64,000 nucleotides of DNA. Origin: CAVURS01 sp963834425 (GTDB taxonomy: Bacteria > Actinomycetota > Actinomycetes > Actinomycetales > CAVURS01). Below the pieces are notes generated by a model. That model did no database searches. It worked only from the letters and a program-made list of their open reading frames with translations, and was not told the DNA's origin. The DNA is taken from positions 1 through 64,000 of the forward strand of contig CAWIBR010000010.1 of assembly GCA_963834425.1 (NCBI GenBank), written 5' to 3'. Positions 51,622 to 58,774 of this stretch are shown here, piece by piece; positions within the stretch are counted from its first letter, which is position 1, and each line of letters starts with the position of its first letter. Made by a program: the position numbers and the translations under genes.

Positions 51622-51724
51622 TGGCCGTCGAATCCGGGTTTGGCGGTCGAGTCCGGGATGCGGAAGGCCCTTGGGAGGTCGAAAAACCCGAGTTTCCACG
51701 GCTAAACCGGTATTGGACGGCAAA
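51622..51724. repeat. Dispersed palindromic repeat, copy 3 (degenerate)
   Basis: Two direct units TGGCCGTCGAATCCGGGTT (51622–51640) and TGGCGGTCGAGTCCGGGAT (51641–51659) are followed, after 25 bp, by two decayed inverted units at 51685–51705 and 51706–51724. It occupies the gap between crp and the convergent metallo-beta-lactamase gene. The arms differ at several bases, so this copy is older than the other two. Confidence 0.75.
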
Positions 51725-51735
51725 GACCAGCGAGG

Positions 51736-52568
51736 TCAGCGAGCAGGGGGGTCGGTGAGGTAGTCGAGTTGAGCGCGTACGGAGAGCTCGGCTGCGGGCC
51801 AGAGGGCCGGGTCGACGTCGGCGTAGACCTGCTCGACGACGGCGCGGGGCGTTTGCGCGCCGGCGGCGACGGCCTCGCGCACCTGCTCGAGCCGCGCCGC
51901 CCGATGCTCCTGGTAGCCCTCGATCGCCGTGATCGCGTCCGGCAGCACCGGACCGTGGCCGGGCCAGATGCTGGTCACCGCCCCTACCTCGGCTAAGTCG
52001 CGCAGCCGCTCCAACGACTCCAGGTACGCCGCGAGCCGGCCATCCGGATAGGCCACCACCGTCGACCCCCGGCCCAGGACGGTGTCGCCCGTCAGCACCG
52101 CACCCTCGGCCGGCAGCAGGAAGGACAGGGAGTCCGCGGTGTGACCGGGCGTGGCCACGACCCGCAGCACCAGGTCACCGGCCCGGACCACGTCGCCCTC
52201 CCCCAGCCCCTCCGAACCCAGCCGGTACGCCGGGTCGAGGGCGCGCACCGGCACCGCCGGCCCCGCCGACCCCCCGCCCGCGCCCCGGCCAGTTCGGCGA
52301 ATCGGGCGGCCCCTTCGCTGTGGTCCAGGTGCCCGTGGGTCAGCAGCACCTGGCTGACCTCGGCGCCCCGCGAGCGCACGACCTGGAGCACCCGGGCCAG
52401 GTGACCCTCGTCCAGCGGTCCCGGGTCGACAACGACCGCACGGTCACCGCCGGGCGCCACCAGGACCCAGGTGTTGGTGCCGTCGAGGGTCATCGGTCCA
52501 GGGTTGGGGGCCAGCACGCAGTACGCCGCGTCGCCCACCGCGCCGCCGGTCCAGCGCACGTCGGTCAC
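51736..52568 (-). CDS. Metallo-beta-lactamase-fold hydrolase, one frameshift
   Basis: An MBL-fold hydrolase of about 275 residues with the zinc motif VLLTHGHLDHSEGAARFAEL (HxHxDH), then a frameshift near 52270 in a GC-rich stretch. It continues as VRALDPAYRLGSEGLGEGDV, LRVVATPGHTADSLSFLLPA (third His), VLTGDTVLGRGSTVVAYPDG (bridging Asp) and WPGHGPVLPDAITAIEGYQE (last His). Start is a GTG at 52568 overlapping the NUDIX stop (52565). The upstream GTNTWVLVAPGG is typical of the glyoxalase II-like/Rv3677c group. Substrate not known. Confidence 0.87.
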
Positions 52569-53477
52569 GGGAGCACACCCGCTCCGGTCAAGGACTCCGG
52601 GCCGGGCTGCCCGCCGCCTCGCCCGTCCAGGTCGATGAGCATCACGGCCCGCCCCTCTCCATCCCGCGCCAGCCAGGGCACGACCCGGCGCACGTGCCGG
52701 GGCGTTGCCATCGCGGCGACGATGCCCTCAGCCGCCGTACGCGAATCTCGCACTGCGACAACGACATCAGCCACGGTGGCTTGGGTCGGCGGATACATCG
52801 GGTAGCGACCCTGACGCTCGCCGGCCAGCAGCTCATCCAGGCCGATCCAGCGGGTCAGGTCGGCCTCGCCGCCGACGTCGCGGGCCAGTTGCCCGGACGG
52901 CAAGCGCGGCCACGAAGAACCAGGTGTCGTAGCGCCGCGGCTCGAAGACCGGCGTCGTCCAGTGCGCCCACGGCCGCAACAGATCCGAGCGCAACCGCAG
53001 CCCCCGTCGGATCAGCAGCTGCGACATGGCCAGGCTGCGGTCGAGCAGCGCCAACCGGTCCTGCTCCCAGTCGGGACCGCTGACATCGCCCACGACGGCC
53101 TCGTCGTCGGAGCCGGCCAGCAGCACGCCGCACTCCTCGAACAGCTCGCGGACGGCGGCGCAGACCAGAGCCTCGGCCAGCTCGGCCGGGCAGCCGAGCA
53201 AGGCGCCCCACTCCTGCGGGCTCGGACCGACCCACGGCACCCGCGGGTCGGTGTCGCGTGGGTCGACGCCCCCGCCGGGAAAGGCGTGCATCCGAGCGGC
53301 GAAGGCCATGCTCGCGCGGCGCCGCAGGACGAACACCTCGACCGCCGAGCCGCCGTCGCGCAGCAGCAGCACCGTCGAGGCCGGCCTCGCGGTCGCCGGC
53401 GGCGGCCGGGTGCCGTCGAGCCACGCCAACATCGCCTGCTGGTCCTCGGCATCGACCGGGTACTCGTGCAGGGTCAC
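52565..53477 (-). CDS. NUDIX hydrolase, one frameshift
   Basis: A NUDIX family protein of about 300 residues. It has ASTVLLLRDGGSAVEVFVLR, MAFAARMHAFPGGGVDPRDT and a NUDIX box split by an insertion with ALVCAAVRELFEECGVLLAG (metal-binding E residues). RWAHWTTP-type PWAHWTTPVFEPRRYDTWFF follows. A frameshift near 52905 is needed to reach GGEADLTRWIGLDELLAGER and VADVVVAVRDSRTAAEGIVA. A leaderless −10 precedes its GTG start. It is translationally coupled to the MBL gene. Probably removes or recycles nucleotide-diphosphate compounds; the substrate is unclear. Confidence 0.82.
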
Positions 53478-53483
53478 CCGGCG

Positions 53484-53489
53484 ATCGTA
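53484..53489 (-). promoter_or_regulatory. -10 hexamer, leaderless start of the NUDIX–MBL operon
   Basis: TACGAT on the minus strand, 6 nt from the GTG at 53477. Confidence 0.55.
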
Positions 53490-53654
53490 GGCGGCTCCCG
53501 GCTCCCGGCACCCCGACCGAGTCGCCTGGCCCGGGGTCGAGGGGTGGCCCTGCGTAGTGAGTCGAATACGCCGTGTGCGCCAACTGGCCGCCGACTGATC
53601 TCTGAGTCAGGAACTGATTCCCGAGGGCCCGCTCGACATGTCACTATCACCAAC

Positions 53655-53687
53655 ATCACCTGCTCAGCCCGGGGGCTGGCGGGTGAT
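53655..53687. promoter_or_regulatory. Interrupted dyad upstream of the MerR gene
   Basis: ATCACC and GGTGAT form outer arms, and CAGCC/GGCTG inner arms around a CGGG loop. The dyad lies about 50 bp before the MerR start and could be its operator or a leader hairpin. The rest of the 260-bp gap shows no other clear structure. Confidence 0.4.
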
Positions 53688-53738
53688 GCCGACAGCCGGT
53701 CAGGGGACCGGCGAAGGAAGCAAGGGGCATTCAGGGGA

Positions 53739-54377
53739 ATGGTTTCGGCCGAGTACACCGCGGCCGAGCTCGCCGATGCGGCCGGTATCACGATGCGCAA
53801 CCTGCGTGCATACCGGCAGCGGGGCCTGCTCGACCCGCCACGACTGCACGGGCGCAAGGGCTACTACGGGCCCGAGCACCTGGCTCAGCTGCGCACCGTG
53901 CGAGCGCTGCTCTCGCGTGGCCTGAGCCTGTCCGAGATCACGGTCATGGTCCGGGATCGCGGCGGCCAAGCGGCCCTCGAGCTGCTGTTGACCGAACCGA
54001 CGACCGAACCGACCTCCGGCGACGGCCGGCTGGGCCAGCTGATGCCATCGACGCTGGAAACCCTTGCGCTGCAACGGCCCGGCGCCGCCGAGCGGTTGGT
54101 GCAGCTGGGGGTGCTCCAGCTCGACGATGAGGGCCATTTCCTCGGTGACTCCGGGTTGCTGGCCCGCGCCAACGAACTGCTGGCCACGGGCAACCGCGTG
54201 CGGGTGATGGCCGATGTCAGCGAGGTCGCGGCCCTGGGGGCCCACGTGACCGGCGAGGCGTTGCTGCAGGTCGCCGCCGACAACGCCGGAGCCGACCCGC
54301 GCCTTTACATCGACCTCGCGACCTGGTCCTTCCGCGAGGCCCTGCGCCACTACCTGGCTAACGCACCTCGACGATGA
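53739..54377 (+). CDS. MerR-family transcriptional regulator
   Basis: A 212-residue regulator. The MerR winged HTH at about 5–70 reads YTAAELADAAGITMRNLRAY RQRGLLDPP with LHGRKGYYGPEHLAQLRTVR. Then come a short coiled helix (LSRGLSLSEITVMVRDRGGQ) and a C-terminal effector domain of unknown ligand (LERLVQL-like RPGAAERLVQLGVLQLDDEG, LARANELLATGNRVRVMADV). There are no metal-binding Cys. ATG 53739 follows GGGG weakly. The gene converges with and overlaps RidA by 20 bp. It is not part of the M. tuberculosis order, so it looks like a local insertion. Confidence 0.82.
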   Translation: MVSAEYTAAELADAAGITMRNLRAYRQRGLLDPPRLHGRKGYYGPEHLAQLRTVRALLSRGLSLSEITVMVRDRGGQAALELLLTEPTTEPTSGDGRLGQLMPSTLETLALQRPGAAERLVQLGVLQLDDEGHFLGDSGLLARANELLATGNRVRVMADVSEVAALGAHVTGEALLQVAADNAGADPRLYIDLATWSFREALRHYLANAPRR

Positions 54378-54828
54378 TCTCGACCTCGACCGGAGCGTCG
54401 AGCGGAAGCACGGCCACCCCGACGGCGCTGCGCGCGTGGACACCGGCGTCGCCGAACGCCACACCCAGCAGCTCACTCGCCCCGTTGATGACACCCGGCT
54501 GACCGGTGAAGTCGGGCTGGGAGGCGACGAACCCCACCACCTTGACCACCCGCAGGACCTGGTCGAGATCGCCGACGAGCGACTTGACCGCAGCGATCGC
54601 GTTCAGCGCGCAGGTCCGCGCATGGACCTTGGCATCGTCGGCCGAGACGTCACCCTCGCCGGTGCCGACCTTGCCCGTGGCGGCCAGCTGACCGGACACC
54701 ATCGGCAGCTGGCCGGAGGTGTAGACGAACGACCCGCCCCGCACGGCCGGCACGTAGGCCGCAACCGGTGGGACGACGTCCGGCACGGTCAGGCCGATCT
54801 CGGCCAGCCGATCCTCGACGGCGCTCAC
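54358..54828 (-). CDS. RidA-family enamine/imine deaminase
   Basis: A 156-residue protein of the RidA/YjgF superfamily. Such proteins clear reactive enamines released by PLP enzymes. Visible features: YVPAVRGGSFVYTSGQLPMV and TCALNAIAAVKSLVGDLDQV, then a C-terminal PVEVEIIVEVR. The catalytic Arg is not clearly visible: the position normally occupied by Arg in CxxR-type motifs reads VGVAVLPLDAPVEVEII, so activity as a deaminase is uncertain. M. tuberculosis counterpart is Rv3678c. Start GTG at 54828 overlaps the DUF4177 stop, so the two are coupled. Confidence 0.85.
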   Translation of the reverse strand: MSAVEDRLAEIGLTVPDVVPPVAAYVPAVRGGSFVYTSGQLPMVSGQLAATGKVGTGEGDVSADDAKVHARTCALNAIAAVKSLVGDLDQVLRVVKVVGFVASQPDFTGQPGVINGASELLGVAFGDAGVHARSAVGVAVLPLDAPVEVEIIVEVR

Positions 54829-54989
54829 AGCTTCGGCCGCTTCAAGTAGGCCACCAGGCCGTTGCCGTCCGGGCCACTCACCACCTGGACGAGCTCCCAG
54901 CCGTCCTCACCCCACTGGTCCAGGATCTGCTTGGTGGCATGGACGATGAGCGGCACGGTGGCGTACTCCCAGGCGATGATCTCGGGCAT
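54825..54989 (-). CDS. DUF4177 small protein
   Basis: A 54-residue protein MPEIIAWEYATVPLIVHATK onward with WGEDGWELVQVVSG, the hallmark of DUF4177: a Trp-Glu-Leu segment forming a small alpha/beta fold. Function unknown; it is encoded at this position (Rv3678A-like) in many actinobacteria, ahead of ridA. It overlaps ridA by 4 bp. Leaderless −10 at 54996. The small size is typical of the family. Confidence 0.85.
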   Translation of the reverse strand: MPEIIAWEYATVPLIVHATKQILDQWGEDGWELVQVVSGPDGNGLVAYLKRPKL

Positions 54990-54995
54990 GGCGCG

Positions 54996-55001
54996 AGCGT
55001 A
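54996..55001 (-). promoter_or_regulatory. -10 hexamer, leaderless start of the DUF4177–ridA operon
   Basis: TACGCT on the minus strand, 6 nt from the ATG at 54989. Confidence 0.55.
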
Positions 55002-55012
55002 GCGCCGCCGGG

Positions 55013-55018
55013 CAGAGT
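55013..55018 (+). promoter_or_regulatory. -10-like hexamer of the alpha/beta hydrolase
   Basis: CAGAGT ends 6 nt before the ATG at 55025. Only 11 bp separate it from the divergent −10. Confidence 0.4.
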
Positions 55019-55024
55019 GAGCCC

Positions 55025-55825
55025 ATGGCCGACCCGAGCGACGTGCTGAGTCGAGCGGCGCCGGCACCGACGACCAGCATCCGGTACGGCGAGCAGCCCG
55101 AGCACGTCGCCGACCTCTGGTGGCCCGAGTCCGACCGCCCCCATCCAGCGCTCGTCGTCGTGATCCATGGCGGCTTCTGGCGAGCCGGCTTCGACCGCAC
55201 CCACGCCCGGCCGATGGGCAACGCCCTTGCCGCACAGGGGTTCTCGGTGGCCTCGATCGAGTATCGCCGCACCGGGATGCCCGGCGGCGGCTGGCCCGGA
55301 ACCGTCGACGACGTGCGGCTAGCCACGACGCAACTGCCCGATCTGCTTGCCGCACAAGCCGGTCGGCCAGTCGGCCCCACCGTGCTCATGGGGCACAGCG
55401 CCGGCGGCCACCTCGCCCTCTGGGCCGGGTCGCAGGTCCGGCAGCCACACCTGGCCGGCGTCGTCAGCCTGGCCGGCGTCTGTGACCTCGTCCGAGCCGA
55501 CGAGCTGGGCCTGGGCGCGCAGGGCGACGACGGTGCCGTCGCCGCCTTCCTGGGCGGCCGCAGCGACCAGGTCCCCGACCGGTACGCCGCCGCGGACCCC
55601 CACCAGCTGCCGCCGCCCACCGCTCCCGTCGTGCTGGTCCACGGCGCGATGGACACCGTCGTACCGATCGAGCTCAGCGAGCGGTACGCCGCCTACGCGA
55701 CCGCCCGGGGCGCCGACGTGGAGCTGGTCGAGCTGCCCGGCGTCGAGCACTTCGGCCTGATCGACCCGCTCAGCCCGGCCTGGGGCGCGGTCCTCGCCGC
55801 GCTCGACGGGCTCACTGACGGTTAG
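55025..55825 (+). CDS. Alpha/beta hydrolase, kynurenine-formamidase-like
   Basis: A 266-residue serine hydrolase without signal peptide. Oxyanion motif LVVVIHGGFWRAGFDRTH (HGGFW), nucleophile VLMGHSAGGHLALWAGSQVR and acid/His region LVHGAMDTVVPIEL with ELPGVEHFGLIDPL, giving a complete Ser-Asp-His triad. The HGGFW and GHSAGGH motifs are typical of bacterial kynurenine formamidases and related carboxylesterases; no tryptophan-catabolism genes are nearby. It lies between DUF4177 and the first ArsA gene, outside the M. tuberculosis order. Likely a late insertion. Confidence 0.8.
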   Translation: MADPSDVLSRAAPAPTTSIRYGEQPEHVADLWWPESDRPHPALVVVIHGGFWRAGFDRTHARPMGNALAAQGFSVASIEYRRTGMPGGGWPGTVDDVRLATTQLPDLLAAQAGRPVGPTVLMGHSAGGHLALWAGSQVRQPHLAGVVSLAGVCDLVRADELGLGAQGDDGAVAAFLGGRSDQVPDRYAAADPHQLPPPTAPVVLVHGAMDTVVPIELSERYAAYATARGADVELVELPGVEHFGLIDPLSPAWGAVLAALDGLTDG

Positions 55826-55828
55826 CCT
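55823..55828 (+). promoter_or_regulatory. -10 hexamer, leaderless start of the first ArsA gene
   Basis: TAGCCT contains the hydrolase TAG stop (55823–55825) and ends 6 nt before the ATG at 55835. Confidence 0.6.
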
Positions 55829-55834
55829 GGCCGC

Positions 55835-56863
55835 ATGCCGGCTCCCGATCGCGATTGGGAGGGCGTGCGCCTCCACGTCGTGACGGGCAAGGGCGGCACC
55901 GGCAAGACGACCGTCGCCGCCGCGCTGGCGCTGGCACTGGCCGGCGAGGGCAACCGGGTGCTGCTGGCCGAGGTCGAGGGCCGTCAGGGCATCGCCCAGC
56001 TGTTCGACGTGCCCCCGCTGCCGTTCGAGGAGCGCAAGGTCGCGGTCGGGCTGGGCGGCGGCGAGGTGCTGGGCCTGGCCGTCGACGCCAAGGCCGCGCT
56101 CTGGGAGTACCTCCAGCTCTTCTACAAACTCGGCCGGGCCGGCCACCTGCTCGAGCGCTTCGGGGTCGTCGACTTCGCGACCACCGTCGCCCCCGGCATG
56201 CGCGATGTCCTGATGACCGGCAAGGTCTACGAGGCCGTCCGCCGCCGCGGGGAGTCCCGCGAGACCAACCGCCGCTCCAGCAGCAAGAGCACCGCCCCTC
56301 CGACGTACGACGCGGTCGTCCTGGACGCACCGCCGACCGGGCGGATCGCCCGGTTCCTGGACGTCAACGCCGAGGTCGCGGGGCTGGCTCGGGTCGGACC
56401 GATCCGCACCCAGGCCGACTCCATCACCCGGTTGCTGCACTCCCCGCTGACCGTCGTGCACGTCGTGACCCTGCTCGAGGAGATGCCGGTGCAGGAGAGC
56501 CTGGACGCCCTCGAGGAGCTGGCTGCCCATGACCTGCCGCTCGGCGGTCTGGTCGTCAACGCCGTCCGCGAGCCGGTGCTGCGGGTCAAGGAGCTCACCG
56601 CCGCGGCGGCCGGCACCCTGGACCGATCGGCCGTCGCCGAGGGGCTGACCGCCGCCGGCCTGTCCGCCGACCCGGCGGTCATCGACGGGCTGCTGACCGA
56701 GGCGGCCGAGCACGGCGCGCGGGTCGCCCTGGAGAAGCGTGAGCTGAGCCGGGTCAAGGCGGCCGGGCGACCGACGTACCAGCTGCCGGCGCTCAGCGAC
56801 GGGGTCGATCTGGGCGGGCTCTACGAGCTCGCCCGGCTGCTGGCCGATCAGGGGATGACGTGA
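55835..56863 (+). CDS. ArsA/Get3-type ATPase, first of a pair
   Basis: A 342-residue SIMIBI ATPase with deviant Walker A HVVTGKGGTGKTTVAAALAL, switch region DAVVLDAPPTGRIARFLDV (DAPPT), and a helical region with LQLFYKLGRAGHLLERFGVV. The counterpart in M. tuberculosis is Rv3679, which works with Rv3680. There are no arsenite-binding cysteines, so arsenite transport is unlikely; in eukaryotes Get3 targets tail-anchored proteins, but that role is not shown here. It overlaps the second ArsA gene by 4 bp, so the two subunits are coupled. Confidence 0.88.
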   Translation: MPAPDRDWEGVRLHVVTGKGGTGKTTVAAALALALAGEGNRVLLAEVEGRQGIAQLFDVPPLPFEERKVAVGLGGGEVLGLAVDAKAALWEYLQLFYKLGRAGHLLERFGVVDFATTVAPGMRDVLMTGKVYEAVRRRGESRETNRRSSSKSTAPPTYDAVVLDAPPTGRIARFLDVNAEVAGLARVGPIRTQADSITRLLHSPLTVVHVVTLLEEMPVQESLDALEELAAHDLPLGGLVVNAVREPVLRVKELTAAAAGTLDRSAVAEGLTAAGLSADPAVIDGLLTEAAEHGARVALEKRELSRVKAAGRPTYQLPALSDGVDLGGLYELARLLADQGMT

Positions 56864-58096
56864 GCCCGGCGCGGCGTCCGCCGCCGAAGCGGGATCGGCA
56901 ACCGGCCGGACCGGCCCTCGACCTGGACGCCGTGCTCGACGACCCGGCCACGCGGATCATCGTCTGCTGCGGTTCCGGCGGCGTCGGCAAGACCACGACC
57001 GCAGCCGCGTTGGCGCTGCGGGCAGCCGAAAAGGGCCGCACCGCAGTCGTTCTCACCATCGACCCGGCCCGGCGCCTGGCCCAGTCGATGGGCCTGAGCG
57101 AGCTGGACAACACCCCGCGCGAGGTGCGCGCGGTCGACCGGTCCGCGGGCGGCCGCCTCGACGCGATGATGCTCGACATGAAGCGGACCTTCGACGAGAT
57201 CGTCGAGAGTCACAGCCCGCCGGAGAAGGCCGAGCAGATCCTGGCCAACCCCTTCTACCAAGCGCTCTCCAGCTCGTTCGCCGGCACCCAGGAGTACATG
57301 GCGATGGAGAAGCTCGGGCAGCTGCGGGCCGAGTCCGAGCAGCGGGGTGCGGCGGGCCCGACCGGCGAGGGCGGCGGGCTGGGACCTGATCGTCGTCGAC
57401 ACCCCGCCGTCGCGGTCGGCGCTCGACTTCCTGGACGCGCCGCAGCGACTGGGCTCGTTCCTGGACGGCCGGCTGATCAAGCTGCTGGCCGCGCCGGCCC
57501 GCGCCGGTGGGCGGGCCTACCTGAAGATGGTCAGCGCCGGGGTCGGCGCGGTCACCAGCGCCCTGACCAAGGTGCTCGGGGCCCAGGTGCTCACCGACAT
57601 CCAGCAGTTCGTGTCGGCCCTGGAGACGATGTTCGGCGGCTTCCGCGAGCGCGCCGACGCGACGTACCAACTGCTCCAGGCACCCGGTACGGCGTTCGTG
57701 GTGGTGGCGGTGCCGGAGCGCGATGCCCTGCGCGAGGCGTCGTACTTCGTGGAGCGGCTGGCCCAGGAAGGGATGCCGCTGGCCGGCCTGGTCCTCAACC
57801 GGGTCCACGACGGGGGCCCGGGAGGGTTGTCGGCCGAGCGCTCGATCGCGGCGGCAGAGGCGCTGGAGGAGAGCGGCGGTCACGACCTGACGGCCCGACT
57901 GCTGCGGCTGCACGCGGCGCGGGTGCGGATCGCGGCCCGCGAGGAGGCGATGGCGGCGCGCTTCCGGGGCGCGCATCCGAACGTCCCGACCGTGCGGGTG
58001 CGGGCGCGCAACGGCGACGTGCACGACCTGGCTGGCCTGCGGGCCGTCGGTGCCGACCTCGGCGCCGAGCCGCGCGCTCGCTCCGGTCAGAGCTGA
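56860..58096 (+). CDS. ArsA/Get3-type ATPase, second of a pair, one frameshift
   Basis: Partner ATPase of about 410 residues. Walker A IIVCCGSGGVGKTTTAAALA, switch I region VLTIDPARRLAQSMGLSELD and an ArsA insert (MMLDMKRTFDEIVESHSPPE). A frameshift near 57355 follows GPTGEGG and sense resumes at DLIVVDTPPSRSALDFLDAP (DTPPS). ALTKVLGAQVLTDIQQFVSA follows, and the C-terminal helix reads LRLHAARVRIAAREEAMAAR. Ends TGA 58096. The Rv3679/Rv3680 pair acts in M. tuberculosis as an ATPase complex near whiB4; here whiB4 is also next. Conserved but not well understood. Confidence 0.88.
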
Positions 58097-58144
58097 GCCG
58101 CGGGATCGAGCAGGGTCCAGCGGCGGTCTAGCGAGGAGGCTGAG

Positions 58145-58507
58145 TCAGCCGGCGTTCGCGATGTCGGCCGGCGTCGACGCCGTGATGCTGCGCTCGTGCT
58201 CCGCGCGAGCGGCCTCGAGCAGGCGACGCCACGACTGGACGTTGGGCCGACGCTTGAGCAGGGCCCGACGCTCACGCTCGGTCATGCCGCCCCAGACGCC
58301 GAACTCGACCCGGTTGTCCAGCGCATCGGCCAGGCACTCGGTGCGGACGACGCAGGACATGCAGACCTGCTTGGCTCGGTTCTGCTCCGCACCCTGGACG
58401 AACAGCGCGTCCGGGTCAGAGGTCCGACAAGCCCCCCGGCTGGCCCAGTCCGGGCCGAACCCTTCGATCACTCGAGCGGACTCGAGCGCACGTGTTTCTA
58501 CGGACAT
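58145..58507 (-). CDS. WhiB-family iron–sulfur regulator, WhiB4-like
   Basis: A 120-residue WhiB protein. Four Cys ligands lie at about 27 (GACRT), 49 and 52 (QVCMSC) and 58 (RTEC), followed by the GVWGG turn (VEFGVWGGMTERER) and a basic region (RRALLKRRPNVQSWRRLLEA). The [4Fe-4S] cluster senses O2 or NO in the family. Position next to the ArsA pair and a penicillin-binding protein matches M. tuberculosis whiB4 (Rv3681c), so a redox role is likely. Start ATG 58507 has AGGAAGAG upstream. Convergent with the second ArsA gene; divergent from the PBP gene with 267 bp between. Confidence 0.88.
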   Translation of the reverse strand: MSVETRALESARVIEGFGPDWASRGACRTSDPDALFVQGAEQNRAKQVCMSCVVRTECLADALDNRVEFGVWGGMTERERRALLKRRPNVQSWRRLLEAARAEHERSITASTPADIANAG

Positions 58508-58653
58508 GATGTCTCTTCCTGAAAGCCAGTCCCCGTTGGTCCGCTGCCGGTGCCTCATCACACCGACGGACCGATCCCCCGATCACTGATGACGGTACGT
58601 ACTCGTGCCCGGGCTCCGATAGGACCCAAAGGGGCCATCTTGTCGACCATGAG

Positions 58654-58725
58654 TGACTAGTCAGCGACTTTGTCGATACGAGGAGCGCCGCACACACAGC
58701 TCTGATACGTGATCTCCACATCACG
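58654..58725. promoter_or_regulatory. Palindromes in the whiB–PBP divergent region
   Basis: A perfect 10-bp palindrome TGACTAGTCA is at 58654–58663. CGTGAT–CTCCAC–ATCACG (58708–58725) is a perfect inverted repeat. The second resembles a Crp site but has eight, not six, bases between GTGA and TCAC. Confidence 0.4.
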
Positions 58726-58761
58726 GGGCGTGCGGAGCCGGGTCTGCGCAGGATTGCCAGT

Positions 58762-58767
58762 TACCCT
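58762..58767 (+). promoter_or_regulatory. -10 hexamer, leaderless start of the PBP gene
   Basis: TACCCT ends 7 nt before the ATG at 58775. Confidence 0.6.
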
Positions 58768-58774
58768 GGCCTCC

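Noticed and set aside
55319..56713. A 464-codon minus-strand frame opposite the hydrolase and first ArsA genes
   Set aside because: Antisense of two genes with intact motifs.
55835..58096. Arsenite efflux ATPase assignment
   Set aside because: Arsenic-binding cysteines are absent and no arsB or arsR gene is near; the Rv3679/Rv3680-type pair is a better fit.
58708..58725. Crp binding site upstream of the PBP gene
   Set aside because: The dyad has GTGA-N8-TCAC spacing, two bases more than the Crp/GlxR consensus (N6), so it is kept only as an unassigned palindrome.
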